Below, in pieces: positions 1 through 10,861 of a stretch of DNA of 64,000 nt. Within the stretch, counting starts at the first letter, position 1; every line of letters starts with the position of its first letter. The notes beneath the pieces were generated by a model. That model did not search any database, was not told the DNA's origin, and was given only the letters and a program-made list of their open reading frames with translations. A program made the translations under genes and the position numbers. Origin of the DNA: Echiichthys vipera (lineage: Eukaryota; Chordata; Actinopteri; Perciformes; Trachinidae); NCBI GenBank assembly GCA_963691815.1, contig OY829653.1, positions 33,898,606 through 33,962,605 of the forward strand. The letters are read 5' to 3'.

Positions 1-249
1 GGGTGAGAACAAACGTTTTCAGATTGAGATTGATAGACTGATTGATACAATTAGTTGATCCATTTAATTGACAAGAGAAACTGATAGAAAAGTATTCTTT
101 TAATACTTGCAGGTGACTAGGTTTCCATCGGGCTTAGTCCACATTACCTGGTTATTACCTGTGGTGGTGCCCCCTTTTTGATGAGGAACAATTAATTAGC
201 CGAATTAATACTTGTGTACATGTGTAGTTCTCTCTTCTTCTCCTACATT

Positions 250-352
250 ACCAAGCTCCTCTCCTGTGGAACCAACTCCAAAGTGTTGTTCGGGAGGCAG
301 ACACCGTCCCATGTTTAAAAGTAAACTTTGATAAAGCTTACAGCTAGGGCTT
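250..352 (+). mobile_element. L2 LINE ORF2 C-terminal fragment
   Basis: About 100 bp match the last part of ORF2 of the L2 LINE seen complete at 53868-58823: the segment encoding APLLWN..LPN through FDKAY. It diverges from that copy right after the end of the coding region. It is an isolated fragment, not a gene. It points rightwards and is followed by the Penelope-like segment, the same order as near 58.8 kb. Confidence 0.75.
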
Positions 353-424
353 GTACAATGCTTACAATGCAGCCCTTTCATCCCTTCCCAGGAGATTTAA
401 CAATCTAATCTCAAAGAACGGTTC

Positions 425-735
425 ACAAATGGCCTTCTGTGACTCCAACGACTGTCGCTAAGACTCAATAGAGCACTAACGAAGTCAAAAGCAACTTCCC
501 ACCAACAACTGTCGACAGTCGTTGGCACTTGGAGCACAAAGGGTTCCAGTGATATCATCGGCCTTGTGCAAGGTTAAATACCTGGATCTCCACAGCAGAT
601 AGTTGTACCAGTCCCAGCCTGGTCAGATGCGTACATGAACTGATGAAGCCTCTTGGATGAGAGGTGAAACGTCTTCCTAGACAAATAACCAAGTCCAGTT
701 GCTTTTGACTGAAATTGCTTTGGGGTATTACTGAT
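425..735 (+). mobile_element. Penelope-like tail fragment, copy 1
   Basis: This segment recurs at 58833-59158 with high similarity and the same boundaries against L2 LINE sequence. It contains CTGATGA (640-646), an inverted repeat GCCTCT/AGAGGT (648-653, 660-665) around a 6-nt loop, then GAAAC (666-670), which resembles a hammerhead ribozyme core. From memory of fish repeats it looks like the 3' or pseudo-LTR end of a Penelope-like (Neptune) element, but no reverse transcriptase or GIY-YIG coding part is present here. The family call is inference. Confidence 0.5.
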
Positions 736-955
736 GATGTTTTTATGGCTACAAATTTCATAATCTATAAGACTTATGATAGTATATATGACTAATAGTG
801 TTAACAGCAGCAGGAAGCATCATGCAGGACCACGGCAGCAGGCACCACCGCGATCAGCAGTGACCTGCGGGACGACAAAGCACAAACAACTCCGGGGCAG
901 AAGTTGAATTAGTAACATGCATTGATGAGACATGAATGATACAGACAGAGAGGAC
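736..955 (-). mobile_element. L2 LINE 3' UTR fragment
   Basis: It matches the minus-oriented L2 3' UTR seen at 8935-9180, 13660-13860 and 36000-36210, for example the run of GCAGGAAGC..CATGCAGGACC and CTCCGGGG. It begins exactly where the Penelope-like segment stops. It is noncoding and carries no 3' terminus. Confidence 0.75.
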
Positions 956-1575
956 AGAAGACTGCCTGACTGGTAACTGACTCTGTGAACCTAACCTGCT
1001 AACTGGCATGTTTTTTTCAACAAAGCCTGAGATACTCTGAGTCTTCTCCCTCTGACAAAGACAGACGCACTGTTTAATTTCCTCATTCATTCAGTCCAGA
1101 TCAAGTGTGCATACCAGAGATGAATGAATGCCAGCAACAAAATCCTGCTTGGATATCAGTTTATTTCTCAGGACTATCTAAGGTTAATGTTTTTATGCGC
1201 TGTCGGTCATTTCTTTGAACAGCTGTTTGCCCTCACATTGAAATATTCAATATAACTCTGAATAAAACCTCGATCTGTATGTCCTTTTTTTCACTGTGAC
1301 TGTGCGGACAGCTGTCAGTTTGTTCGAGCAGTTATGCTAAGATGTTTATAACACATTATGTGTAACAATCTCAGTTTAAATGGTAAAAATTGGTATGAAG
1401 CTTTAGATACTAGGATCATTAAATAATCAATAAATAGTCTCCATCACTTGATACATACACTTTTAATGATGCAACTTCATTCCTTTAGTATCAGAGAGCA
1501 GTCTAATGTTTATATTTGTGAGTGAGCAGGACCATGTTGCAGCTGCAGAATAAGTTTGAAATTGGCTTTTTTTTC
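956..1575. other. No gene seen
   Basis: AT-rich unique-looking sequence. No coding pattern, repeat or RNA gene could be supported. Confidence 0.5.
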
Positions 1576-2235
1576 TATTCAATTCAGTTTTTTTTACAGT
1601 GCCAATTCATAACAAAAGTTATCTCAAGACAGAGTAGGTACAGACCACACTCTATGACTTATTTATGATTGACATAGACCCAAAAATTACAGTACACAGT
1701 GGCGAAAACCTTCCCTTTAAAAGGCAGGATCGTCGGACAGACCAAGCTCTATGGAGGATGGACATGTGTCTTGACCAGTTGGGGAGGAAGGAGAGAGAAA
1801 GAGATAAGAGACATACAGATGGACAGAGAGGGACAAAGACAGACACAAAGACAGAGAGACACTTTCAGAGATACAAGCAACCACAAAAGTAATAGTAACT
1901 ATAATAATATCTATAGCATGTGAATATGACTTATATGTTATGGAGGTTAGTATAGTAGAATAGTAGAATCAAGCACAGCTAAGGTGATAGAATATGATAA
2001 TGATAATAATTATGGTGACAAACATGATCAATGATGAGTAGTGGTAATAACAGCTGTGAAATGGTGAGATATATTACTGATGATGTTTTTATGGCTGCAA
2101 ATTTTATATTTAATAAAACTAATGATAGTATATATGGGTAATAGTGATAATAGCAGCAGGAAGCATCATGCAGGGGCAGGACAGCAGAGACCTGCGAGAC
2201 GACAAAGCACAAATAACTCTGGGTAAGAAAATATG
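1576..2235 (-). mobile_element. L2 LINE 3' end, noncoding
   Basis: It starts with the L2 3' terminus (ATTCAATTCA followed by the conserved CATAACAAAAGTTATCTC block) and runs through the 3' UTR only, ending near 2235 with no ORF2. It is a severely 5'-truncated insertion of the same subfamily as the copies at 8457, 13163, 35508, 53868 and 59159. Confidence 0.8.
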
Positions 2236-2828
2236 ATAACTTACAGCTGGATTCAATCTCAATGCAGCAAAGCACACACACTTCTCACGGCTGCTGCTCT
2301 AGGCTACACCGTGAGCCACATGAGTTCACATAGTAATCACTCCCAGTCACATATTAGCATCCAGGTAACAGTTTGTATTGGGTGGATCTAAAACAACTGG
2401 TTACCTTGATCTCATCTTAGAAAATAACCATACTTGGGCTATTTAGGCAATCAAGGGGTGTTGTGGGAAAATAAGTCAACTAGGGCCAATCGAGAAAGAT
2501 GAAGAAACAATAAGATCGGCTTCTCCGTGTGAGTTTATTTCCATGGAAAACCTTCACCTGCACAAACGTCTCCTGTCTCGAAGAGTGCCCCTCAAGCTCA
2601 GGTTCTGTAGAGTTTTAAATACAGATAGCGCAAACAGTCCAGCTGGCATGATGTTTACAGACCACAAGGGCGTTACACAGAATCATAATTATAAATTTCA
2701 GTCACATTTTCTCTCTGAACATTTCTGGGTCACGCAAAAGAAATGTATAATTTCCTCAATAGCATTTGGTTGATTAAAATAGAAAAGCATTCATATATTT
2801 AGACGAGAAGCCATTTTGTTCATGAAAA
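2236..2828. other. No gene seen
   Basis: Moderately AT-rich sequence with only short unconvincing open frames. No repeat family was recognised. Confidence 0.45.
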
Positions 2829-3640
2829 TCACACAAAAATAAATAAATCAGTACATAAAATAAATGTACAAGAAAATAAATGAGATAATAGATGAGAATA
2901 AAAATACACACCACTGTTCATTTCCACAAAGCATTCTCTGCATTTTTCCCAAGTCTGAGTTTCCAGCAATAAGGGTTTCATTACCCCTGGAGAGTTCCAC
3001 CATACGCAGGGTTGACTCAGCGTTTTAGTCCCCCTCTGGTCAGTCAGGAGTCGCAAGGCCACATTTCTGAGGCCCTGAAGGACTGGTGTTACTGTAACTC
3101 AAGCAATTAGTTCAGTCAGGTTCCAAAGCAATTTCATCAGTCTTGTGAAACCCCTTTTCCTCCAGGGAAAGGGAAATGGGTTTTGTCATGCATTTGCATC
3201 CGTGTGTGTAGTAATCCAGCCATGCCATGAAGATGACAGAAGGCAAAAGTTTGCAAGATAAAGGTTTCCGTGCTTGATATTGGTGTGTGCAATATCCCAC
3301 ATGCTCCTGCACGTGGCCCCTGACAGTCTGGTAGCATGGAGATGCACCTTGGTCGTGTGGTGTCAGGCATTTCTGAAAAAGCACATAACTCCTCGTTGTG
3401 GACAGTGGGCCAGGGGGCAAGGTTTATGACGATTCCTGACGTCCCAGTCTCAGTTAGAGTTACCATTGTTTCATGGTCTCAGGGGCGTTCAGCAGCCACA
3501 GCACCACAGGCAGCACTGTGCACACACCTAGAACCTGTCGTTTGGTCATTTGCCTGGCGGCTCTGTGCTCTGGCCCAGTGATCCGGGGTGGTGTCCATGG
3601 TGTGTAGCTCACGCATCTTGCCTGGTGATGGTCAGATCAG
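2829..3640 (-). pseudogene. Unidentified cysteine-rich coding remnant
   Basis: Read on the minus strand, 3640 to 2829 holds several overlapping open frames whose composition looks more protein-like than the surroundings. They include a short stretch with a hydrophobic leader-like run (TVLPVVLWLLN) followed within one frameshift by Cys- and Trp-containing segments (GCKCM, PCVWWNSP, EKCREC). No single frame is open throughout. A decayed retroviral envelope is one possibility; an unrelated host pseudogene or chance are others. I do not recognise the family. Confidence 0.25.
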
Positions 3641-4705
3641 CAGCAGGGGGAGCAGGATGAAGCCGGGTGTTTCTATTCTAAGTTTGCTTCTCTAGAGCTT
3701 TCCCCATCTCTCTCTCTCTCTTTTTTTTACCCTTTATTTCATTCAGTCAAGTAAGGTGAAAATAGGTTACTTTTTTTAAAGAAACAAAAAATATAAGCTC
3801 CTTCAGTTGTTGTCTTTATAAAAAAATAAATTCTTAAAAAAAAGTGAAAGGAGGTAAAAACAAAAAAATCAACCATCTGTTAAATAATTTCTCTTGTAGA
3901 ATTCAATCAATATGTATTTTCCCATTTGAATAAACTCACTTAGAATATATCAGTTTCTTTATTAATATATTTTCAAAATTGGGATATGCAAAAAGATCTT
4001 GTCAGTCAGAAAGAATGCTTTATCATCTTGCCTTTAACAAAGTAAACAGCTGACTGTTAACTGTTTGGATTCAAAGAGTAGTGCATAACAAATATATACC
4101 ACTTTCCTAGGGTCACTTGTTACTCTTTTTTTTAAGTAAAATGCTAGAGCTTGTAGCTAATTTAATGATGTAGTCAGTAGGTCAAGGTCCAGTGGCTTGT
4201 GTGTGGGCCTGTCTCTTCTCTTATCAAGAGAGTTGTTACAGAGAGTGCTGTTTCCCAACTGGGAATGACTAGGCCCTGCAGGTTTGTTTATTTAAGTATT
4301 TTGATATGTAGCATGTGCTTGTTAATTTAGTTGCTAGGTTCTTCAAATGACCAATAGCTATTTTATGCGGTGTTCGTTGTGAATTTACCAAATTTGAGTC
4401 TGATTGTGCATCGATGCACATTCGTTCCCTCAGCTGCGCACTACACTTTGCAGTCCTTTTAGTTGATCCCGCTGCAAAAACTGTTTTCCCTTCGGTCCGA
4501 AAGAGAAATAGGGGTCAAAACACAAGGGCCCTAATTTAACAAACGAACGTACGGCAGAAAAACGCGCATACGACCATTTCCATGCAAACTTCGGCATTTA
4601 TCAATTTGGACGTGAGCGGGAGCTTCGATCATATCTCACCTCTGGTCTGAGATCATGTACGCACATTTCAGCCTGTGTATTTGCGGTGCAGCACAGCACA
4701 GCACA
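3641..4705. other. No gene; AT-rich spacer
   Basis: Homopolymer-rich AT sequence from 3700 to 4400. A CpG-containing patch near 4540-4660 (ACGTACGGCAG..ACGCGCATACG) looks like the terminus of a DNA transposon but could not be assigned. Confidence 0.4.
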
Positions 4706-4968
4706 GGGGCGGCTGTGGCTTGGTGGCAGAGTGGGTCACACATGTCGAAGTGTCCTTGGGCAAGACACTGAACCCTGAATTGCTCCCCGTGCTGCGCATG
4801 GGTGTGTAAATGTGGTGTGAATGGTTAGATCAGATTAGATGGTATGTAGATGTCCACTGCCATCAGTGTGAATGTCTGTGTGAATGGGTGAATGTGACAA
4901 ACACTATGAAGCACCTTGAGTAGTCAGATGACTAGAAAGGCGCTATATAAGTACAAGTCCATTTACCA
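4706..4968 (+). mobile_element. tRNA-derived SINE (fish type)
   Basis: The head resembles a tRNA A box (GTGGCTTGGTGGCAGAGTGG). The body has the conserved block CATGTCGAAGTGTCCTTG..CAAGACACTGAACCC, a repeated GTGTGAATG..GTGAATGTGAC stretch, and a 3' tail ending GGCGCTATATAAG..CCATTTACC, a combination common in teleost SINEs. The B box that should follow the A box is missing, so this copy has an internal deletion in its promoter and should be silent. Confidence 0.65.
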
Positions 4969-5522
4969 AAATCTGGCTGAAAATGATTAACAAACCTCAG
5001 CTGTCATTAAGCATAAGTAGTCACATATTAAGAACAGATCAAAACGGATTCTTAAAACTAATAAAAAAATAAAAATTGTGGTTGGAGCAATTGATTGTAC
5101 TCATGGTCAAGTCCCTGGAAAAGACGTCTAGTTGTAGGGTAGAATTTACATATAAACAAACACATTTATGATTTAGGCCGGAAAAATTAGCTTCCCCTCC
5201 TTGAAAGACCAGCAGCCGCCACTGGAATCAATGTCATAGCTGTCCCCTTCTATGTTCATGTTCTACAGTATGAATTTAACATTAAAGTAATAATGCAAAT
5301 TTAACACATGTTGATTCTAGCTATAAAATACGTTTTCTCTGAATACCTTTGATTTTTTTCTACTGCTTCATAACAGGCTCGTTTTATTTCAGGTTAGGTT
5401 ATTCATTAGGATTAGCTTAAAAGGGTAAATCTGACAGTTCTGCATCAATTATCCTGGTTAAATTAAGCTTCAGAGCAGATAAAACTGAAGTAAGTCTGTA
5501 TATTTTCAGTTGCTTTACAGGG
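4969..5522. other. No gene seen
   Basis: AT-rich spacer between the SINE and the MITE. Nothing further supported. Confidence 0.5.
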
Positions 5523-5657
5523 CAACACAGTCTCACACCCAGCAAGCCCCCTGCGTCGGGTTTGTACGTTTAAGGAGACCTTTTTAGTCAGTAATTAATG
5601 CCAAAGGCCCCTGACCCAGCGTCTGTTTTTTGACGTGCTGGGTGTGAGACTGTGTTG
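5523..5657. mobile_element. Short MITE with perfect 22-nt TIRs
   Basis: Positions 5523-5544 and 5636-5657 are perfect 22-nt inverted repeats (outer end CAACACAGTCTCACACCC). The 135-bp unit has no coding capacity. That is the form of a nonautonomous DNA transposon. The flanks GGG and GTT show no clear target duplication, so the superfamily is left open. Confidence 0.7.
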
Positions 5658-5899
5658 GTTATGTCACCTGTGATTTGGCTTGTGCTGAAGTCATAATGCC
5701 TTATTACTCTGTTATATGTTCTGCTTCATACAGGATGATTGTATAGAGTGTATACATCCGTATACTTCCTGCCCTGCACCAGACAGGTTGATGATTCCAT
5801 AATTTAGTGTCATATTAGAGTTGTCTTGTTATGCTGCTTTTAGTCCGCAATTATGTCCTGTGTCTGTACAGTCTGCTGTGCTGTCAGTCTGAGTTTCCA

Positions 5900-6035
5900 T
5901 TTATCTACCCATCTATCTATCTATCTATCTTTCTAAGTATCTATTTACTTATCTATGCATCTATCTATCTATGTATCTATCTGCCTATGCATCTATCTAT
6001 CTAAGTATCTATCTATTTATCCATCTATCTATATA
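5900..6035. repeat. Interrupted (ATCT)n microsatellite
   Basis: Tandem ATCT/TATC tetranucleotide with scattered variants (TTCTAAGT, TGCA, GTAT). Noncoding. Confidence 0.9.
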
Positions 6036-6040
6036 TATGT

Positions 6041-6741
6041 CCCAACTAATGACAGTTTATAATCTACTGTAAATGAACGCAGTTTTACCTGAAACTATTT
6101 CCAGACACGTGAAACTTCAGGTCCTTCGCTTATTGGAGGATTTGAAGACATTTATAATAACCTGGAGGCAGACTCATCTGGCTGTAGATATCCTGCATGA
6201 TATATTTATGGTTATTGTCAATTTGGATGTATTTTTGCTGTTTTCACTTATTTAAGAGATTATTAGAGAGATTAGTATTATAGTCATGTATTTTGAATTT
6301 GCTGCTCATTATTGTTGTCAGAAATGTTGTCAGTTGTGCTGCTGTCTGTCTCAGGAAAAAAGAGATGTTTAATGTCAACAAGAAAACACTTTTCAAAAAT
6401 ATGTAATTCAATGAACACCAGTCTAAAAGTGAATCCCTCACAAAGCTAACATTAGTAGCAAGTTAACGTGGATAGCTTATGAATGAGTTTAATACACAGA
6501 CGTTGCATTCAGGGATTCTTTTGTTTCGGCTGTGCCTGAAGTTATTAAAGCCAAACAATATGACGAAAAGTAATGTAACTGCAGTAACTTAGTTTTAAGT
6601 TGGATATTTGGATAGGCTGGGACTGGTGTGGGTTCGTTGATTATCCAACTTGGAACTAACTTCACCCCGGTCAGCAGCAACAGCAGGTGATGTGTCATCG
6701 GTGGAGTGTGGGGGCTTGTGCACCTCTGTGGGAGAGAATGA
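6041..6741. other. No gene seen
   Basis: Only short open frames without recognisable motifs. No splice-supported exon could be built. Confidence 0.45.
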
Positions 6742-7796
6742 CTTTCTGCCAGTGACGTGCTGTCAGGGGAGGCAGGTGAGGCTGTGCCTCCCCTGTCATC
6801 ATGAGAGGAAAAAGAAACGAAATAATAAAATAACACAAGTATTAATATTTGTCCTCTGGACTATGATTTTGGTGTGGTTCTTAATGTATTTTGACCGTTT
6901 TTATAGTAAAAATCGCAGAAAATTCTGCATTTCCTATTTAAATAAACGGAGTCTCTTCGGAGACGAGAGGTGAGGCACGGACAGCCGAGCCTCCCTCCAG
7001 ATTGCGCAATCACTCACAAACTGTATTGAGCGCGTACCCTCTGCGCGTGCTTGTTCCCATTTCTGTTTATGTTTCCAATATGATGGTTGAGGACACTTTT
7101 ATGAAATAAAAGTATACGTCTTCTTTTCCATGGTGTTCAGTAATGTATTTTACGTATGTGTGTAATATTTACATCTTATTGATATGACATAAATCCACAG
7201 GGGAAATGCCTGGCTTGAGGCAGGCAGTACCTCTGCCTCAAGGCAGGCGGCGATAGTGAGCAGCCTGATAGCCTGCAGCCAGATCACGGTGAACTCTGAC
7301 CTGTGTGCAAAAAGTAAACACAAGAAGTGTGCTGTGCGACGCTGTAGAGCTTAGCAACAAGCTGTCATTTCTCCCACTGAAAATGGAGGATTTGATTTCT
7401 AAACTAAGACATTTTTCAAAGCTGGACTTTCAGTCAGTAAAGGTAAGATATACTGCAATATACAGTCATTTACAGTAAAGGTAAGATATGCTGCAATATA
7501 TAGTCATTTACAGTAAAGGTAAGATATACTGCAATATACAGTCATTTACAGTAAAGGTAAGATATACTGCAATATACAGTCATTTACAGTAAAGGTAAGA
7601 TATACTGCAATATACAGTCATTTACAGTAAAGGTCAGATATACTGCAATATACAGTTGCACTGGTGTTTTAAAATGGTTTTCAGCATCCTATTCTCTCCT
7701 CCTATCCTATTGGCATCCTACTGTATGTTTGTAAATCTGACTTGTGAGTCAGTGCCTCCCCAACCCCAACCCTCACTGCACGTCACTGCTTTCTGC
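6742..7796 (+). mobile_element. hAT element with 8-bp target duplication
   Basis: The element proper is 6750-7788 (1,039 bp). The termini CAGTGACGTGCTGTCAGG and, as reverse complement of the right end, CAGTGACGTGCAGTGAGG match at 16 of 18 positions. Both sides are flanked by the identical 8-mer CTTTCTGC (6742-6749, 7789-7796), the hAT hallmark. A 9-bp subterminal hairpin (GGGGAGGCA/TGCCTCCCC) lies near 6766-6793. Near 7383 an ATG opens a short reading frame (MEDLISKLRHFSKLDF..) that runs into AAGGTAAG, a good splice donor. This could be the first exon of a lost transposase, perhaps of the Tip100 type, but that is inference. No transposase core remains. Confidence 0.85.
7437..7655. repeat. 38-bp tandem array inside the hAT element
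   Basis: About 5.7 near-identical copies of a 38-bp unit beginning GTAAAGGTAAGATATACTGC. Each unit repeats the putative splice donor context AAGGTAAGA, so the array looks like an amplification of the exon 1/intron 1 boundary of the hAT relic. Confidence 0.9.
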
Positions 7797-7895
7797 TCCT
7801 GATGTTCATGCTCCAAACACTACGTAAACAAAAAGATTGTGCGCGAGTCCGAGTCGAGTCTGAAGTCTCATTTGTGTGCGACTTAAGGGGGTCTC

Positions 7896-7948
7896 GAGTT
7901 GAGGCTTGGACTCGAGTCGTTGTGTGACATGAGTCCAAGCCTCAACTC
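7896..7948. repeat. Perfect 18-nt inverted repeat
   Basis: 7896-7913 (GAGTTGAGGCTTGGACTC) and 7931-7948 are exact reverse complements separated by 17 nt. The flanking sequence is rich in GAGTC/GACTC. It may be the core of a small foldback element; no coding sequence is present. Confidence 0.75.
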
Positions 7949-8456
7949 TAGTGCCCATCTCTGGACACTGCAGGTGAATAGGGTAAAAACTTTTACTTAT
8001 AGATATCCTCATGGAACTTTGCTTACTGACAATAAAACTATTATTTGTATGTTTGAATAACATATAAATAAAAAATACTATGTAACTTAAAACAGGGGAT
8101 ATTTCGTTCAAAGACATTCCAGAAGGGCAGAGGGGATTTTGTCCAGGTTTTGGAGCATCGAGGGCCCTTGTCCATCCAGGTTTCTTATTGCATGTGGAGG
8201 GGAGGTGCAGAAGAGTGAAAGTCAAAAAGCAGCCTACATTAAAGACAGACATATTAATAAAAAATAGAGAAATACATTAAAGTAAATTAAAATGAGCAAA
8301 AGATATATACATACCCCCTTCCCACTTTCCCTTTTCAGCCTCCCATCTCTTCTTTTCCATCTCATAAAATGGAGACTGTTTCCAGGTCATCTCCATCTCC
8401 ATGCCCTGGACACTATAAATGGACAGTACTTTGGCAGGGCAGTACACACACTACAA
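7949..8456. other. No gene seen
   Basis: A 148-codon open frame on the minus strand overlaps this region, but it runs through the inverted repeat and shows no protein-like motif, so it is not called. Confidence 0.5.
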
Positions 8457-9753
8457 CAGTGCCAAATCATAACAACAGTTATCTCAGGACACTTTACAAA
8501 GTAGGTATAGACCACACTCTATGACTTATTTATGATTTACATAGACTTAACAATTCCTCCATGAGTACGCAGTGGCCAGAAAAACCTTCCCCTTTAACAG
8601 GCAGGAAGATGGGACAGACCCAGCTCTGTGGAGGACGGACATCTGTCTGCACCGGTTGGGGAGAAAGCAAAGGAGAGAGAAAGAGAGAAAAGACGGACAG
8701 ATGGACAGGGAGAGACAAAGGCAGAAAGAGAGACAGTCCCAGAGATGCAAGCAACCACCACTATAGTAATAGCTATAGTATTGTGAACATGACTTATATG
8801 TTATAGCAGCCAATATAGTAGAATAGTAGAAACAAGCACAGCTAAGGTGACAGAATATGACAATGATAATAATTATGCTGGTAAATATGATCAATGATGA
8901 GTAGTGGTAACAACAGCTGTGATACAATGAGATATATTACTGCTGATGTTTTTATGGCTACAAATATAATAATTTATAAAACTAGTGATAGTATCTATGA
9001 GTAGTAGTGATAATAGCAGAAGGGAGCGTCATGCAGGAGCAAGGTAGCAGGCACCAACACGATCAGGAGAGACCTGCGAGACAACAAAACACAAACAACT
9101 CCGGGGAAGAAGTTGAATTAGTAACATGCATTGATGAGAAATGAATGATACAGACAAAGAGGAGAGAAGCTCAGAGTATCAGTAAAAGTATTATCCCCGA
9201 CAGACTAGGCCTATAGCAGCATCATTAAGCAGAACAAAATCAGCTTAGGCCCCGTACATGCAGGCTCTAAGAGAAACTGAATGCCAATAACAACATAGCT
9301 AAGGGCTAGGAAGCCCTACCAATGAGCTTTATCAAAAAGGAAAGTTTTAAGTTTACTCTTAAATATGGGGACAGTGTCTGCCCCCCGAATAACACTTGGG
9401 AGTTGGTTCCACAGGAGAGGAGCTTGGTAGCTTAAGGCTCTGCCTCCCATTCTATTTTTGGAGACTCTAGGAATGACAAGTAGCCCTGCATTCTCAGAGC
9501 ACAGCGATCTAGTCGGTGATACGGTACTATGAGCTCTTTAAGATGGAGCCTGACCAATAAGAGCTTTGTAGGTAAGGAGAAGGATTTTAAATTCTATTCT
9601 AGATTTTACAGGTAGCCAGTGCAAAGAAGCTAATACAGGAGAAATTTGTTCTCTTCGATTTGTTTTAGTTAGTACACAAGCTGCAGCCTTTTGGACCAAC
9701 TGGAGACTTTTAACAGACTTTTTGGAGCAGCCTGATAATAAGGAGTGCATGTA
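8457..9753 (-). mobile_element. L2 LINE, 5'-truncated copy
   Basis: It runs from the 3' UTR (ends at CAGTGCCAAATCATAAC; the terminal ATTCAATT tail is lost) to the ORF2 C-terminal region. The readable remnant at 9538-9750 encodes SVKSLQLVQKAAA and ISPVLASLHWLPVKSR, matching the other copies. It breaks off near 9753 within the reverse transcriptase C-terminal region. Stops in the 9300-9540 stretch make it inactive. Confidence 0.85.
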
Positions 9754-10861
9754 TTGTCTTTATTTTATCAATGTAAATAGTAGTAATAGGCCTAAAAATG
9801 CAACAGCACAACAGCTGATCAAAACAAGTAGTAATAATTGGACTTCCGGTTTGACTGAGATGGAGTAGACACGAGTCGAGTCTCACTCCCGCAACTTTTG
9901 ATAATTTCTACGCTTCAGGACCCCCGAAAGTCCCAACAATATTAATATTCGTCTCGTTCAACGGATACACCACCTAAATATGCGGACACATTCGAGCAGA
10001 CAGACTATGAAAGACATCAAAGTTAGGAATTTTGGACCCTTGGAGGTTTATAAATCCCCATGGGAAAGCCTTCTCCTTTTTTTCACATGTACCCCACACA
10101 TTCTCCCGAATTGATCACTTTTTACTTGATAACAACCTCCTGGACTGTTACTGCTGATGATGCTGAGGACGATTCCTGGTGTTTGAAAGGAGAGAAACCC
10201 CCACCCTTTTTTAAAAAATGTATTTAAAAATAAAATATTGTCAAAAATATTGCCTCATCGGATCTGCACGATTTTAACGTAGTTCACCTATTTTGGTTTT
10301 CAAAATATAAATTTCGCTGAAAGGTGAGTGATTTTAGTACCTGATTTAAAGGAGTATTATTGCAAATACAGCAGTGATAGCATAAAATAAGCTGAAATAT
10401 GCTAAAGGAGGGGGCTGTGAGGTGTTGGATGCATATCCATGTATGGAGTAGGAGAGACTCCCACTTGTTTATATCTGATATGCGCCGCCACTGGCTCCAT
10501 CTAGTGGCCAAATTAAGAAATTGGATTTGCATAAATGCTTCTGTAAACACTCACTTTGAGATCTCTTTGCACTTTGTGTCAGCGGAGGTTAAGTGGGTGC
10601 TGCAGAAGGCTCTACATAAAATATTAAACATTTTATTACTAACAGGAAGATAAAGGCAGAGTGAACAGTGTAGCAGATGGTCCTATGACAGCAACAGTCC
10701 TGTCAGTCATTTATAATTTGGCAATGTACAAAAGTGGGTGTTAGTAAAAGAACAAATTATCAAGCTTTTACTTCACCTTTTTATTTTAGCAATGTAGTGT
10801 TTCTTCTGGTGTTCTCTGTACATGTACATCCGTTTGTCAAAACAAATGCAAATTGCTCACC
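9754..10861. other. No gene seen
   Basis: No recognisable family. A GACTTCCGG..GAGATGGAG start near 9841 could be the 5' end of some retroposon, but nothing downstream supports it. Confidence 0.4.

Noticed and set aside
635..690. Definite self-cleaving ribozyme
   Set aside because: Core resemblance only; no cleavage site and stem I could be placed, so it is kept as a finding and not called as ncRNA.
4706..4780. tRNA gene
   Set aside because: Only an A-box-like head without B box or cloverleaf; continues into a SINE body.
7437..7655. CRISPR-like or satellite DNA
   Set aside because: Head-to-tail 38-bp units without spacers inside a hAT element.
7806..8252. 148-codon minus-strand frame
   Set aside because: It crosses a perfect inverted repeat and has no recognisable motif or splice context.
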